A DNA stretch of 64,000 nt from Vibrio mangrovi (GCF_024346955.1 NZ_AP024883.1:124001-188000), one strand, 5' to 3'. Numbered from the stretch's first letter, positions 17,833 to 31,538 are shown. A program made the numbers and translations. Notes: a model not told the origin generated them from the sequence alone.

Positions 17833-18747
17833 ATGAGCAGTATTGATAAACAGACCGTCAAAAATTTTTTATTGCAACTGCAGGATTCAATTTGTCGACA
17901 GCTTGAAGCAGTTGATGGCCAGAGTGTATTCGAAGAAGATGCATGGCACCGCGAACCAGGAGAGCGTCTCGGTGGTGGCGGACGTAGCCGGGTGATGAAA
18001 GGTGGTCATGTGTTTGAACAGGGCGGAGTTAACTTCTCTCATGTGACAGGGAATAAAATGCCAGCTTCTGCAACGGCACACCGGCCGGAATTATCGGGCC
18101 GCAAATTTGAAGCCATGGGTGTTTCTTTAGTGATGCATCCCAATAACCCTTATGTGCCGACTTCACACATGAATGTTCGCTTCTTTATCGCAGAAAAGGA
18201 TGGAGAGGAACCTATCTGGTGGTTTGGTGGCGGGTTTGATTTAACCCCGTTTTATCCGTTTGATGAAGATTGCCGTCATTGGCATGAAGTGGCGAAAGGC
18301 ATCTGTCAGCCATTCGGGCCGGAAGTTTATTCGCAACATAAAGATTGGTGTGACCGATACTTTTTCTTGCCGCACCGGGAGGAAACCCGAGGTATCGGTG
18401 GACTCTTTTTTGATGACCTGAATCAGTGGGATTTTGATACTTGCTTTGCTTATATTCGAGCGGTCGGGGAAGGTTATACCCGAGCTTATCTGCCGATTGT
18501 CGAACGCCGGAAAGATTGCGAATTCGCTGAGCGTGAACGTCAGTTCCAGTTATATCGGCGTGGCAGATATGTTGAATTTAATCTGGTCTTTGACCGGGGA
18601 ACACTATTTGGTTTGCAATCGGGTGGACGGACCGAGTCTATTCTCATGTCTATGCCGCCATTAGCCCGTTGGGAATACGGTTATCAGCCGGAACCAGGAA
18701 GTGCTGAAGCTCGTCTGGCTGAGTATTTGACGCCAAGAGAGTGGTGA
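17833..18747 (+). CDS. hemF: Aerobic coproporphyrinogen III oxidase HemF
   Basis: HemF oxidatively decarboxylates coproporphyrinogen III to protoporphyrinogen IX using oxygen, in haem synthesis. The 304-residue protein shows the conserved blocks GGGGRSRVMKGGHVFEQGGVNFS, MHPNNPYVPTSHMNVRFF with catalytic His, WWFGGGFDLTPFYPFDEDCRHWH, and FFLPHREETRGIGGLFFDDL, ending with GRYVEFNLVFDRGTLFGLQSGGRTESILMSMPP. It lies immediately downstream of tsaC; aroE follows after 65 bases. Confidence 0.98.
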   Translation: MSSIDKQTVKNFLLQLQDSICRQLEAVDGQSVFEEDAWHREPGERLGGGGRSRVMKGGHVFEQGGVNFSHVTGNKMPASATAHRPELSGRKFEAMGVSLVMHPNNPYVPTSHMNVRFFIAEKDGEEPIWWFGGGFDLTPFYPFDEDCRHWHEVAKGICQPFGPEVYSQHKDWCDRYFFLPHREETRGIGGLFFDDLNQWDFDTCFAYIRAVGEGYTRAYLPIVERRKDCEFAERERQFQLYRRGRYVEFNLVFDRGTLFGLQSGGRTESILMSMPPLARWEYGYQPEPGSAEARLAEYLTPREW

Positions 18748-18812
18748 CAGCTCCAGACTGTAGTGATAGGGTCGGAAGACTCTTTTTATTTTTTATTGGT
18801 AAAGGCAGAAGT

Positions 18813-19658
18813 ATGGCTCATTTGAACGATCGGTATGCAGTATTCGGCAATCCAATCAGTCACAGTAAATCTCCATTTATACAGACATTGTTCGCTCGTC
18901 AGACGAACCAGGAAATGACTTATACGGCTGAGCTGGCACCGGTTAATGGTTTCAAATCAACAGTTGATGCTTTCTTTTCTCAGGGAGGAAAGGGATGCAA
19001 TGTGACGGTACCGTTCAAAGAAGAAGCCTATGCCTTTGCTGACCAACTTACAGAACGGGCCAAAATTGCCGGAGCGGTCAATACGCTGAAGAAACTGGAT
19101 GATGGTGGAATACTCGGAGATAATACTGATGGCGCTGGTCTCGTACAGGATCTATTGCAGCATCAGGTTCCTCTGGCTGGAGCAAAAATCTTGCTGATCG
19201 GGGCTGGTGGTGCAGCAAAAGGTGTCATTCACCCTTTATTGGCTCAGTCACCTGATTCTATTGTGATTACCAATCGGACATTTGCAAAAGCGGAAGCTCT
19301 TGCTGCATTGTTTCAGGAATCTCAGGTCCAGGCTCCGGTTTCTGCTCTGCCTATGGCGGAAATTCATTCTAAGTTTGATGTGGTGATTAATTCGACTTCA
19401 GCAAGTTTATCCGGAGAGCTACCAGATATTACCGGTGATATCTTTTCGGAAAAAAGTGTGGCTTATGACATGATGTATGGCAAAGGCCTGACAGTTTTCA
19501 GTCAATGGGCTGTAGAACATGGTTGTGCGCATGCATACGATGGATTGGGAATGCTGGTTGGGCAGGCTGCGGAGAGTTTCATGCTATGGCGGGGAATTCG
19601 CCCCGGAACCCGGCAGATATTAAGTGAGTTGAGACGTAATCTGGAAGGCAGTTTATGA
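18813..19658 (+). CDS. aroE: Shikimate dehydrogenase AroE
   Basis: AroE reduces 3-dehydroshikimate with NADPH in aromatic amino acid synthesis. The 281-residue protein has the substrate-binding AVFGNPISHSKSPFIQ, NVTVPFKEEA with the catalytic Lys, NTDGAGLVQDL with the catalytic Asp, and the NADP loop LLIGAGGAAKGVI followed by TNRTFAKAEAL. The start at MAHLND is preferred over an upstream codon that overlaps hemF. Its last four bases overlap the start of the next gene (ATGA). Confidence 0.97.
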   Translation: MAHLNDRYAVFGNPISHSKSPFIQTLFARQTNQEMTYTAELAPVNGFKSTVDAFFSQGGKGCNVTVPFKEEAYAFADQLTERAKIAGAVNTLKKLDDGGILGDNTDGAGLVQDLLQHQVPLAGAKILLIGAGGAAKGVIHPLLAQSPDSIVITNRTFAKAEALAALFQESQVQAPVSALPMAEIHSKFDVVINSTSASLSGELPDITGDIFSEKSVAYDMMYGKGLTVFSQWAVEHGCAHAYDGLGMLVGQAAESFMLWRGIRPGTRQILSELRRNLEGSL

Positions 19659-19921
19659 ATCAGTCGATTCTTTTTCCGGATGATCAATCCTGGGACGAAG
19701 CAAGCCAGCAAGTACATTTTCCTGCACAATGTCAGGGGGCTTTAGTTGAATGCATTGTGGCGGTTTCTGAACTGGAACAGATTTCCGGTCAGAAGATTGC
19801 CGGCAGAGAAGATGCTTTAAGCATCTTTTCGCAATACCGCTTCGATTTTGAAGAGTTGGCCGAGCGGTTGATTGAAAATGAAGAAGACAACGCGCTCGGA
19901 CAGATTGAAGTGGTGCTCTGA
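19655..19921 (+). CDS. yrdB: DUF1488 family protein (YrdB-like)
   Basis: This 88-residue acidic protein of unknown function belongs to the YrdB/DUF1488 family. It begins MNQSILFPDDQSWDE, as E. coli YrdB begins MNQAIQFPDREEWDE, and ends with a helical acidic segment (FDFEELAERLIENEEDNALGQIEVVL). It overlaps the aroE stop by four bases, so translation is coupled, and the pairing is conserved in enterobacteria and vibrios. Confidence 0.88.
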   Translation: MNQSILFPDDQSWDEASQQVHFPAQCQGALVECIVAVSELEQISGQKIAGREDALSIFSQYRFDFEELAERLIENEEDNALGQIEVVL

Positions 19922-19990
19922 TATACCCAGATGACCTCAAGACAAAGTTTCAGCGAGATTCACCGGACATAGAAACGGAGTTAGAGATTA

Positions 19991-20539
19991 TTATCGGATG
20001 TCTTCTACTTCATGAAGGAAGTCATCCTTGTTCTGCACATAGTTGTCAGCCGATTTCTGTAAGAAGGCGCGCTCTTCATCCGTTAAGGGGCGAGCCTGTT
20101 TGACTGGACTGCCTACATAAAGGTAGCCACTTTGCAGTGTCTTATTGGGCGGAACCAGACTACCTGCGCCAATCACGACTTCACTTTCTACCGTTACACC
20201 ATCAAGAACAATACTGCCCATTCCAACCAGAACTTTGTCCTTAATTATGCAGCCATGCAGCATTGCTTTATGGCCGACAGTTACGTCATCCCCGATAATC
20301 AGTGGATAACCGCTTGGGTTTTCTGCATTTTTGTGCGTGACGTGCAAGACCGTACCATCCTGAATATTGGTTCTTTTACCAATATGGATATGGTTAACAT
20401 CACCTCGGGCTGCGACTAAGGGCCAGATGCTTGAATCGTCACCAATCCGGATATCTCCGACCAGCACGGCGCTGCTATCGACATAAACACGCTGACCAAG
20501 TTCCGGGGCTATACCTTTGTAACGCCGAATTGAACTCAT
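19991..20539 (-). CDS. yrdA: Gamma-class carbonic anhydrase-like protein (YrdA)
   Basis: This 182-residue left-handed beta-helix protein belongs to the gamma carbonic anhydrase/ferripyochelin-binding family. Hexapeptide repeats run from about residue 14 to 140. The metal ligands are visible as the His of GTVLHVTH and the two His of TVGHKAMLHGC. Activity as a true carbonic anhydrase is not certain for this subgroup. The second of two adjacent ATG codons was used because it is better spaced from GAGGAGAG. It stands alone, divergent from the ribosomal RNA operon. Confidence 0.92.
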   Translation of the reverse strand: MSSIRRYKGIAPELGQRVYVDSSAVLVGDIRIGDDSSIWPLVAARGDVNHIHIGKRTNIQDGTVLHVTHKNAENPSGYPLIIGDDVTVGHKAMLHGCIIKDKVLVGMGSIVLDGVTVESEVVIGAGSLVPPNKTLQSGYLYVGSPVKQARPLTDEERAFLQKSADNYVQNKDDFLHEVEDIR

Positions 20540-20680
20540 CATGCTCTCCTCAACTTAATTAGTTTGGCTTTTTACCGACGTAGAATAAGGATAATGACTT
20601 TTGATGTGGAGTAAAAATAGACTTTTTGCCTAAAAAGCACTCGGTTGATTAAAAACATGAAAAAACTTGTCAAAAAGGAC

Positions 20681-20708
20681 TTGCCAATCAAAAGGTGATG
20701 CCTATAAT
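20681..20708 (+). promoter_or_regulatory. rRNA operon promoter P1
   Basis: The -35 TTGCCA and -10 TATAAT are separated by 16 bp. An A-rich tract just upstream (20650-20678) looks like an UP element, and the region after -10 is GC-rich, as expected for stringent control of rRNA promoters. Confidence 0.8.
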
Positions 20709-20793
20709 GCCCCTCGCTGACACGGGATAGCGGAGAGAAATCCCCGGCTGTGTGAGCCCGGTCTTCACCGAGAGATAAATCTGAAAAAAGTGT

Positions 20794-20821
20794 TTGACAC
20801 CAGGATTTATCTCGCTAGAAT
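20794..20821 (+). promoter_or_regulatory. rRNA operon promoter P2
   Basis: The -35 TTGACA and -10 TAGAAT are separated by 16 bp. It lies 113 bases downstream of P1, the usual tandem arrangement in rrn operons. Confidence 0.8.
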
Positions 20822-20856
20822 GACCGCCTCTTCAAACGATGAACGTTTCGAAGAAT

Positions 20857-20870
20857 TGCTCTTTAACAAT
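20857..20870 (+). promoter_or_regulatory. rRNA leader boxA antitermination site
   Basis: TGCTCTTTAACAAT matches the Nus-factor boxA element that prevents Rho-dependent termination in rRNA operons. It lies between P2 and the 16S gene. Confidence 0.8.
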
Positions 20871-21054
20871 ATAGACCAATCAATCTGTGTGGGCACTCGT
20901 CGATAAACATCCAAAAGATTTTATCAATGATACGAGTGACCAACCGAACCGAGATTCTTTCGGGAATTAAAGTTCAGCACAGTCAATTCAGTCTTACATT
21001 TATGTAAGACGAACAGTATTCATTGAGCCGAAGCTTAGGCTTCAAAAAAACTTT

Positions 21055-22596
<1,542 letters not shown>

Positions 22597-22658
22597 CGTA
22601 AAGATGTTGTTGTATGAGTGTTCACACAGATTGATTTGGTTTATAGAAGTAGCGCAAT

Positions 22659-22734
22659 GTCCCGTTCGTCTAGAGGCCTAGGACACCGCCCTTTCACGGC
22701 GGTAACAGGGGTTCGACTCCCCTACGGGATACCA
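22659..22734 (+). tRNA. tRNA-Glu (TTC)
   Basis: This 76-nt tRNA includes an encoded CCA. The acceptor stem is GTCCCGT/ACGGGAT, the anticodon loop CTTTCAC holds TTC at 22693-22695, and the T arm has GGTTCGACTCC. It lies in the 16S-23S spacer, a standard location. Confidence 0.97.
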
Positions 22735-22797
22735 TTTCTAAGCATATTTCGGTGAAGTATTCTTAAAAATGGTTTTGCTTTGAATGAAGTAAAATCT

Positions 22798-22810
22798 TGC
22801 TCTTTAACAA
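22798..22810 (+). promoter_or_regulatory. Spacer boxA antitermination site
   Basis: TGCTCTTTAACAA recurs upstream of the 23S gene, the second boxA typical of rRNA operons. Confidence 0.75.
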
Positions 22811-23041
22811 TTTGGAAAGCTGACAAAGTAATGGTTGTTTTTTTTAAAGAAACAACAAATTACTTGTAAAAGTTCTCAATACTTTCTCGAAAGAGAAAGA
22901 CCAACACAATCAAGTGTTCTTGGAATACATTTAATGTATGTATTCAATTGAGTCCGGCAAAACCAGTCTCTCGCTCATGTAAATCAATGAGAGACAACTT
23001 TGGTGACTGACAGTGCAATCTGAAACTTCTTCGGGTTGTAT

Positions 23042-25930
<2,889 letters not shown>

Positions 25931-26009
25931 ACAACACCGAAGGGGTTTTAGGGCTCTGAAGAGACTTGATTGTGGATATGAGAATACAGCTTTCCGGATT
26001 AGAAGAATT

Positions 26010-26128
26010 TGCCTGGCGGCCATAGCGTTTTGGACCCACCTGATTCCATGCCGAACTCAGAAGTGAAACGAAACAGCGCCGATGGTAGTGTGGGGTCTCC
26101 CCATGTGAGAGTAGGTCATCGCCAGGCT
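26010..26128 (+). rRNA. rrf: 5S ribosomal RNA
   Basis: The gene starts TGCCTGGCGGCCATAGCG and ends CGCCAGGCT, with the conserved CCGAACTCAGAAGTGAAAC loop and a length near 120 nt. It follows 23S by 79 bases and completes the operon. Confidence 0.97.
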
Positions 26129-26284
26129 TTAATTTGTAATTTGTCTACTGTAGCTTGATGCTTTTGATAATTGCGATGCTCATGTGCACTTGCACACTGC
26201 GCTTCTCATTTCAAAATCTTCTACGCACAGCGACAAATTCCTAAATAAAGCAGTTAAGCGTAAGACTTTATTTAAACAATTTGT

Positions 26285-26375
26285 GGAGAGATGGCTGAGT
26301 GGTTGAAAGCACCGGTCTTGAAAACCGGCGTACGTTAGTAGCGTACCTAGGGTTCAAATCCCTATCTCTCCGCCA
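26285..26375 (+). tRNA. tRNA-Ser (TGA)
   Basis: This 91-nt type II tRNA has an encoded CCA. The acceptor is GGAGAGA/TCTCTCC, the anticodon loop CTTGAAA has TGA at 26319-26321, and there is a long variable arm (GTACGTTAGTAGCGTAC). No terminator separates it from 5S 156 bases upstream, and a clear terminator follows it, so it is probably the distal gene of the rRNA operon. Confidence 0.97.
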
Positions 26376-26387
26376 CTATTAAGAAAG

Positions 26388-26412
26388 CCGCTGTAAATAC
26401 AGCGGTTTTTTT
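26388..26412 (+). terminator. Terminator of rRNA operon / tRNA-Ser
   Basis: CCGCTGTA / TACAGCGG with a two-base loop is followed by seven T. It lies 12 bases after the tRNA-Ser CCA. Confidence 0.9.
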
Positions 26413-26801
26413 ATGCCTGTAAATCAAGATACAAAAACAATTCATTATATTTTTATTACCACTGAAAGTTAGTTTGTAATTCATTGAGACTGAATTAGCG
26501 TCCATTTCACGATCCCACTCTTTATTATTTCAAAAATTACGAAATAAATATAATGCAAGCATATTATCAGCATCCCAATGCATTATTTTATTGTTAACCA
26601 TTTGATTTATTTCATTTGCGACAATTTGAATAAATAAACGACGTTTTCTGGTTATTTTTCATTCCTCTTTAGTGGTAATTTAGTTACAAAAATATGTGAT
26701 GAGATCATTAGACCAGTACCATGAACCTTGCAAAAACGCTGCCGCAAACTATTTTCAAATTAGGGCATTGTATTGTGCCAATGCTTAATAAGAGAGGACT
26801 C
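26413..26801. other. AT-rich upstream region of a chemoreceptor gene
   Basis: These 389 bases contain no convincing gene. The stretch is very AT-rich and must hold the promoter of the following chemoreceptor. No sigma-28 or sigma-54 site could be marked with confidence. Confidence 0.5.
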
Positions 26802-28763
26802 ATGAAAATTAGGACGAAGCTGATTGCAACGTTTGTGGTCGCAGTAACAATACCTGTTGCTATTTTAGCGATGTTCTCGATAAGAGAAGTAACAAATGAG
26901 GCAATAGAGCAATTTCAGAAAGCAACTTCAAAGGAAATTATTCAGGTCGATCGGGCATTTAATATTTTCTTTGATAATGCGAAAAAGAATATTGATTATC
27001 TTTCATCTATTCCGGAGGTTACCGAACATTTAATTGGAGCCCCCAGTTTTGTCGACCAGCAAAAAATCGATAGCTTTAAGGGATGGTCATCGCTTGAAGG
27101 GCAGTCTAAACGGTTATTTGAAATTTTTGAGCGCTTTGGGAAGTCACAGAAAAATTTAGCTTATGTATATACCGGGCGCGAGACCGGTAGCTATGTCGAA
27201 TGGCCGGGAAGTAATTTTTCTTCTCCTTTCGATCCCCGGGTTCGGCCTTGGTATAAAGCTGCGATGGCTGCTGATGGAAAACCAGTGATGACAAATGCCT
27301 ATTACTGGAAAGGTGATGATGCGACATATATTGCTATCGCGAAAGTTGTGAAGAATGCGACGAACGAAGTTCTGGGTGCTGTAAGCCTGGATGTGTCAGT
27401 CAATGAACTGACTGACATCGTTAAGAACATCACTATTGGGGAGAATGGCTATATTGTTTTGCTGGAAGACAACGATAATATTTTGGTTGACCCCTATAAG
27501 CCAGAAAACAGCTTTAAATCGATTAGTGATGTCAACACGCCATTCTTTAAATTAATGAGCGAACATCCTATGGGATTGTTTGAGGTTAGCCGTGGGGGAA
27601 CTGACTATCTGGGGCAGATTATCACTTCCAAACTGGGTTGGCGCTTCGTTGCACTGGTTCCTAAATCAGAAGTCTATGCGGCAGCGGTGAAACAAACCTA
27701 TGTGACTTTTGCGATTGTTATCCCCTTGGTGGTTATTTTCATCTTGATTGCGTTCTATGTTTCAAAAGTTATTACATCTCAGATTAGTAGCGTGACTGGC
27801 GTACTTCAGCAGATTTCTCAGGGGCATGGCGATCTGACGATCAAGTTGGATGCTTCTGCCAAAGATGAGGTTGGAGATCTCTCCCGCGCGTTTAATGGGT
27901 TTGTTGATAAGCTGGGTAATCTGATTCGTGAAGTAGTCAGTTTAAGTTCTGAACTTAAAGATATGGCTGAAGTGGCAACAGAAAAAGCGCATAAATGGCA
28001 GACAGATTCAGGTAAGCAGTTGGAAAAAGTCACACTGGTGACGGAAGCGATTTCTGAAATGTCAAAAGCGACTGCTGAGATTGCATCCAGTTCAGAGCAG
28101 GCCGCAGGTGTAGCAGAAAGTGGTTCAACGGCGTGTAATGATGGAAAAATGGTGGTTGAAAGTACGAGAGAGTCAATTGAGACGCTTGCCGGTGAAGTTC
28201 ATACAACCAATGACATCATCAGTAAGCTGAATGACAATTCTCAACAGATTACGACCATTATTACGACCATACAGGGAATTGCTGAACAAACAAACCTGCT
28301 AGCCTTGAATGCGGCAATTGAAGCTGCAAGAGCCGGAGAGCATGGGCGTGGTTTTGCTGTGGTTGCAGATGAAGTTCGTAACTTGTCACAGAAAACGACA
28401 GCTTCAACCGAAGAGATTCAGCAGATGATTCAAGAGTTGCAACAGACTACTCAGCAAGCTGCTAATGTGATGAAGAATAGTAAATCGATGACGGATAGTG
28501 CCGTTGAACAGGCAAATACAGCCAGTGAAAGTTTGGTTCAGCTCGCCCGTTCAATTGATCAGATCAAAGGTGCTTCGATTCAGATCGCTACAGCAACTGA
28601 AGAACAGTCATGTGTTTGTGATGATATTACGCTCAATACTCAGCAGATTAATGACATTGCGAATCAGTTGACAGAAGAAGCCCAAGGGCAGCTACAAAGT
28701 GCTGAAGAATTCAGAATAGTATCTGACAAGATGTTCGACTTGGTCGGTAAATTTAAAGTGTAA
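26802..28763 (+). CDS. Methyl-accepting chemotaxis protein, amino-acid-type dCache sensor
   Basis: This 653-residue inner-membrane chemoreceptor has TM1 at about 7-26, a double-Cache periplasmic domain, TM2 near 323-345, HAMP (QISSVTGVLQQISQGHGDLTIKLD) and a signalling domain with the tip EQTNLLALNAAIEAARAGEHGRG. The distal Cache pocket carries R148, W150 and Y151 in DPRVRPWY and D197 in GAVSLDVS, which resembles the reported amino-acid-binding signature of dCache receptors, so it may sense amino acids like vibrio Mlp24/Mlp37. The start follows GAGAGGACTC; an upstream in-frame ATG would add 27 unlikely residues. It stands alone and has a strong terminator. Confidence 0.95.
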   Translation: MKIRTKLIATFVVAVTIPVAILAMFSIREVTNEAIEQFQKATSKEIIQVDRAFNIFFDNAKKNIDYLSSIPEVTEHLIGAPSFVDQQKIDSFKGWSSLEGQSKRLFEIFERFGKSQKNLAYVYTGRETGSYVEWPGSNFSSPFDPRVRPWYKAAMAADGKPVMTNAYYWKGDDATYIAIAKVVKNATNEVLGAVSLDVSVNELTDIVKNITIGENGYIVLLEDNDNILVDPYKPENSFKSISDVNTPFFKLMSEHPMGLFEVSRGGTDYLGQIITSKLGWRFVALVPKSEVYAAAVKQTYVTFAIVIPLVVIFILIAFYVSKVITSQISSVTGVLQQISQGHGDLTIKLDASAKDEVGDLSRAFNGFVDKLGNLIREVVSLSSELKDMAEVATEKAHKWQTDSGKQLEKVTLVTEAISEMSKATAEIASSSEQAAGVAESGSTACNDGKMVVESTRESIETLAGEVHTTNDIISKLNDNSQQITTIITTIQGIAEQTNLLALNAAIEAARAGEHGRGFAVVADEVRNLSQKTTASTEEIQQMIQELQQTTQQAANVMKNSKSMTDSAVEQANTASESLVQLARSIDQIKGASIQIATATEEQSCVCDDITLNTQQINDIANQLTEEAQGQLQSAEEFRIVSDKMFDLVGKFKV

Positions 28764-28797
28764 AGTTTACATGACTCATATTTACACCATGTAATGT

Positions 28798-28831
28798 AGA
28801 GCCTGTGGCATTTATGCCCAGGCTCTTTTTT
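28798..28831 (+). terminator. Terminator after the chemoreceptor
   Basis: AGAGCCTGTGGCA / TGCCCAGGCTCT forms a long stem with one internal mismatch around a TTTA loop, followed by a T-run. Confidence 0.85.
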
Positions 28832-28854
28832 CATCAGTGAAGTTTGTCATGTGG

Positions 28855-29751
28855 CTAAGTGACGATACTTCTTCTGGCTGTCACTACTTGCCATAGAGCT
28901 TTGACCAACGGTTGCTCCAACTGAGACTGGCGACAGCATACACCCAACTGAAATGGCTGTATGAGCTGGCTTTCAGGTAAGCGCTGAACCTTTTCTCGTG
29001 CCGGACTGTTATTGATGACAACATCTGGCGCGATACCAATTCCATAACCCAGAGCAACCATACTGACAATCGCTTCATGTCCGGCACTTTGGGCATAGAT
29101 ATTGGGTTTAATTCCCATTTTTTTAAACCAGTCATTGGCCCGTTCTCTGGCTGTTCCTGATTCCGGAATAATGAACGGAATAGTTGACCAATCGATTGGA
29201 TCTGCACGTAGTGCCTGTTCAAAACTGCTGACACCGACCGGAGCAATCACTGAAAGAGGAATCTCACTGATAGACTCGAATACTATTCGATTGGGCAGCT
29301 GTTCCGGTAGTGCGGAGATTGCCAGATCGGCTTCATCGTTCAACACTTTATCTATCGCCTGAGCCGGATCTCCGGTCAACAGTTTAAATTCGATGAATGG
29401 ATGTTGAGAGCGAAAATCAGCCAGTAACTCCGGAAGATGACTATAACTGGCGGTTACCGAACAGAATAACCGTATCTCACCTTTAAGTGTCTGGTTGTTG
29501 TCATGGAGCTCGGCCTGAAACTGTTGCCACTCATTGATAATTTTCAGGGCCACAGGCAACAGTTTGGAACCTGCTGGAGTCACTTCTACACGGCGGTTAT
29601 CCCGAATAAAAAGGTTCTGCCCGATTTCTTCTTCAAACTTTTGGATCTGACGGCTGAGAGCCGACGGACTCATATGCATGGTTCCGGCAGTTTTGCTGAA
29701 GTTTTTACTTTCACACAGATGAACAAAAAGTCTTAATATTCTAATATTCAT
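28855..29751 (-). CDS. ilvY: LysR-type activator IlvY
   Basis: IlvY activates ilvC when acetolactate or acetohydroxybutyrate binds. The 298-residue protein has the N-terminal winged helix (MNIRILRLFVHLCESKNFSKTAGTMHMSPSALSRQIQKFEEEIG) and a periplasmic-binding-protein-like inducer domain. It is divergent from ilvC, with a shared 139-base control region containing a perfect palindrome, exactly the E. coli arrangement. Confidence 0.96.
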   Translation of the reverse strand: MNIRILRLFVHLCESKNFSKTAGTMHMSPSALSRQIQKFEEEIGQNLFIRDNRRVEVTPAGSKLLPVALKIINEWQQFQAELHDNNQTLKGEIRLFCSVTASYSHLPELLADFRSQHPFIEFKLLTGDPAQAIDKVLNDEADLAISALPEQLPNRIVFESISEIPLSVIAPVGVSSFEQALRADPIDWSTIPFIIPESGTARERANDWFKKMGIKPNIYAQSAGHEAIVSMVALGYGIGIAPDVVINNSPAREKVQRLPESQLIQPFQLGVCCRQSQLEQPLVKALWQVVTARRSIVT

Positions 29752-29767
29752 AAGATTGGATATTATG

Positions 29768-29782
29768 TTGCAAAATTTGCAA
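29768..29782. promoter_or_regulatory. Probable IlvY operator
   Basis: TTGCAAAATTTGCAA is a perfect 15-base palindrome 17 bases upstream of the ilvY start, in the ilvY-ilvC control region. The TTGC...GCAA pattern fits a LysR-type site and resembles what I recall of the E. coli operator. Confidence 0.7.
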
Positions 29783-29890
29783 TACTTAGTTGTGAATATA
29801 TCACTTTCAGCAATAGAATGCCTGGTTTAATATGTGGAAATTCGGTGCTTGCCACTGACACGATAGATGGATAACTAAAGGAGCCCCTAC

Positions 29891-31375
29891 ATGGCTAACT
29901 ATTTCAATACACTGAACTTACGTCAGCAACTGGACCAACTGGGCCGTTGCCGTTTTATGGATCGTGAAGAATTTGCAAATGAAGCAGATTACCTGAAAGG
30001 TAAGAAAGTTGTGATCGTTGGCTGTGGTGCTCAAGGTCTGAACCAGGGGCTGAACATGCGTGACTCCGGTCTTGATGTTGCTTATGCATTACGTCAGGCC
30101 GCTATCGATGAACAGCGTCAGTCATACAAAAATGCCAAAGACAATGGTTTTGAAGTCGGTAGCTATGAGCAACTGATTCCTCAGGCTGATCTGGTTGTTA
30201 ACCTGACACCAGACAAGCAGCATACCAATGTTGTTGAGACTGTCATGCCTCTGATGAAAGAAGGTGCTGCGTTAGGTTACTCGCACGGTTTCAACATTGT
30301 TGAAGAAGGTATGCAAATCCGTAAAGATTTGACCGTTGTTATGGTTGCTCCTAAGTGTCCCGGAACAGAAGTTCGTGAAGAATACAAGCGTGGTTTTGGC
30401 GTACCGACACTGCTGGCTGTTCACCCGGAAAATGATCCGAATGGTGACGGACTGGAAATTGCGAAAGCGTGGGCTGCTGCAACTGGTGGTCATCGTGCCG
30501 GTTGTCTGGAATCATCTTTTGTTGCTGAAGTAAAATCTGACCTGATGGGTGAGCAGACGATCCTGTGTGGTATGTTGCAAGCTGGTTCTATCGTCTGTTA
30601 CGAGAAGATGGTTGCTGAAGGTATTGATGCCGGTTATGCAGGAAAACTACTGCAATATGGCTGGGAGACTATTACTGAAGCACTGAAATTCGGTGGCATC
30701 ACTCATATGATGGATCGCCTGTCCAACCCGGCTAAGATCAAAGCATTTGAGTTGTCTGAAGAGTTGAAAGACTTACTGCGTCCTCTGTACAACAAACACA
30801 TGGATGACATCATTGCCGGTGAATTCTCCAGCACAATGATGGCTGACTGGGCAAATGATGATGTAAATCTGTTGAACTGGCGTAAAGAAACCGGTGAAAC
30901 TGCATTTGAAAACTATCCTGAGTCAGATGCCAAAATTTCTGAACAAGAGTATTTCGACAACGGTATCCTGATGATCGCAATGGTTCGTGCTGGGGTTGAA
31001 CTGGCTTTTGAAGCCATGACAGCTTCCGGTATCATTGACGAATCTGCTTACTATGAATCTCTGCATGAGCTGCCTCTGATCGCAAATACGATTGCACGTA
31101 AGCGTTTGTATGAAATGAATGTGGTTATTTCTGATACCGCAGAATACGGAAACTACCTGTTTGCCAACGTTGCAACACCACTCTTGCGTGAGAAATTCAT
31201 GCCTTCAGTCGGTACTGATGTGATTGGTAAAGGCTTGGGTGAAACTTCTAATCAGGTTGATAACGCTTATCTGATCGATGTAAACAGTGTGATTCGTAAC
31301 CATCCGGTTGAATATATCGGTGAAGAATTGCGTGGTTACATGAAAGACATGAAGCGCATTGCTGTTGGCGGTTAA
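29891..31375 (+). CDS. ilvC: Ketol-acid reductoisomerase (NADP+), class II
   Basis: IlvC isomerises and reduces acetolactate or acetohydroxybutyrate in valine and isoleucine synthesis, using NADPH and Mg2+. The 494-residue length is the long class II form of enterobacteria and vibrios. It has the Rossmann loop VIVGCGAQGLNQGLNM, the segment GYSHGFNI, and VAPKCPGTEVREEY. The duplicated C-terminal knotted domain carries the acidic metal ligands. AAGGAGCCCCTAC precedes the ATG. It is regulated by IlvY from the divergent gene and ends in a strong terminator. Confidence 0.98.
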   Translation: MANYFNTLNLRQQLDQLGRCRFMDREEFANEADYLKGKKVVIVGCGAQGLNQGLNMRDSGLDVAYALRQAAIDEQRQSYKNAKDNGFEVGSYEQLIPQADLVVNLTPDKQHTNVVETVMPLMKEGAALGYSHGFNIVEEGMQIRKDLTVVMVAPKCPGTEVREEYKRGFGVPTLLAVHPENDPNGDGLEIAKAWAAATGGHRAGCLESSFVAEVKSDLMGEQTILCGMLQAGSIVCYEKMVAEGIDAGYAGKLLQYGWETITEALKFGGITHMMDRLSNPAKIKAFELSEELKDLLRPLYNKHMDDIIAGEFSSTMMADWANDDVNLLNWRKETGETAFENYPESDAKISEQEYFDNGILMIAMVRAGVELAFEAMTASGIIDESAYYESLHELPLIANTIARKRLYEMNVVISDTAEYGNYLFANVATPLLREKFMPSVGTDVIGKGLGETSNQVDNAYLIDVNSVIRNHPVEYIGEELRGYMKDMKRIAVGG

Positions 31376-31432
31376 TGATTGGTTGTGGATTGCTGGTTAT
31401 GTAGCAATTGATAATCATCTTTTCTGAAAACA

Positions 31433-31467
31433 AAAGGCCTGAATCGAACGATTCAGGCCTTTATTAT
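31433..31467. terminator. Terminator between ilvC and ubiK
   Basis: AGGCCTGAATCG / CGATTCAGGCCT (31435-31446 with 31449-31460) is a perfect 12-bp stem with a T-rich tail. It sits between convergent genes. Confidence 0.85.
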
Positions 31468-31538
31468 TCTATATAAGCATCAAGTGGATTTGAGCCTTGC
31501 AAAGCCATTTCCGGCTTCAGTATATCTATCCGGAACAA

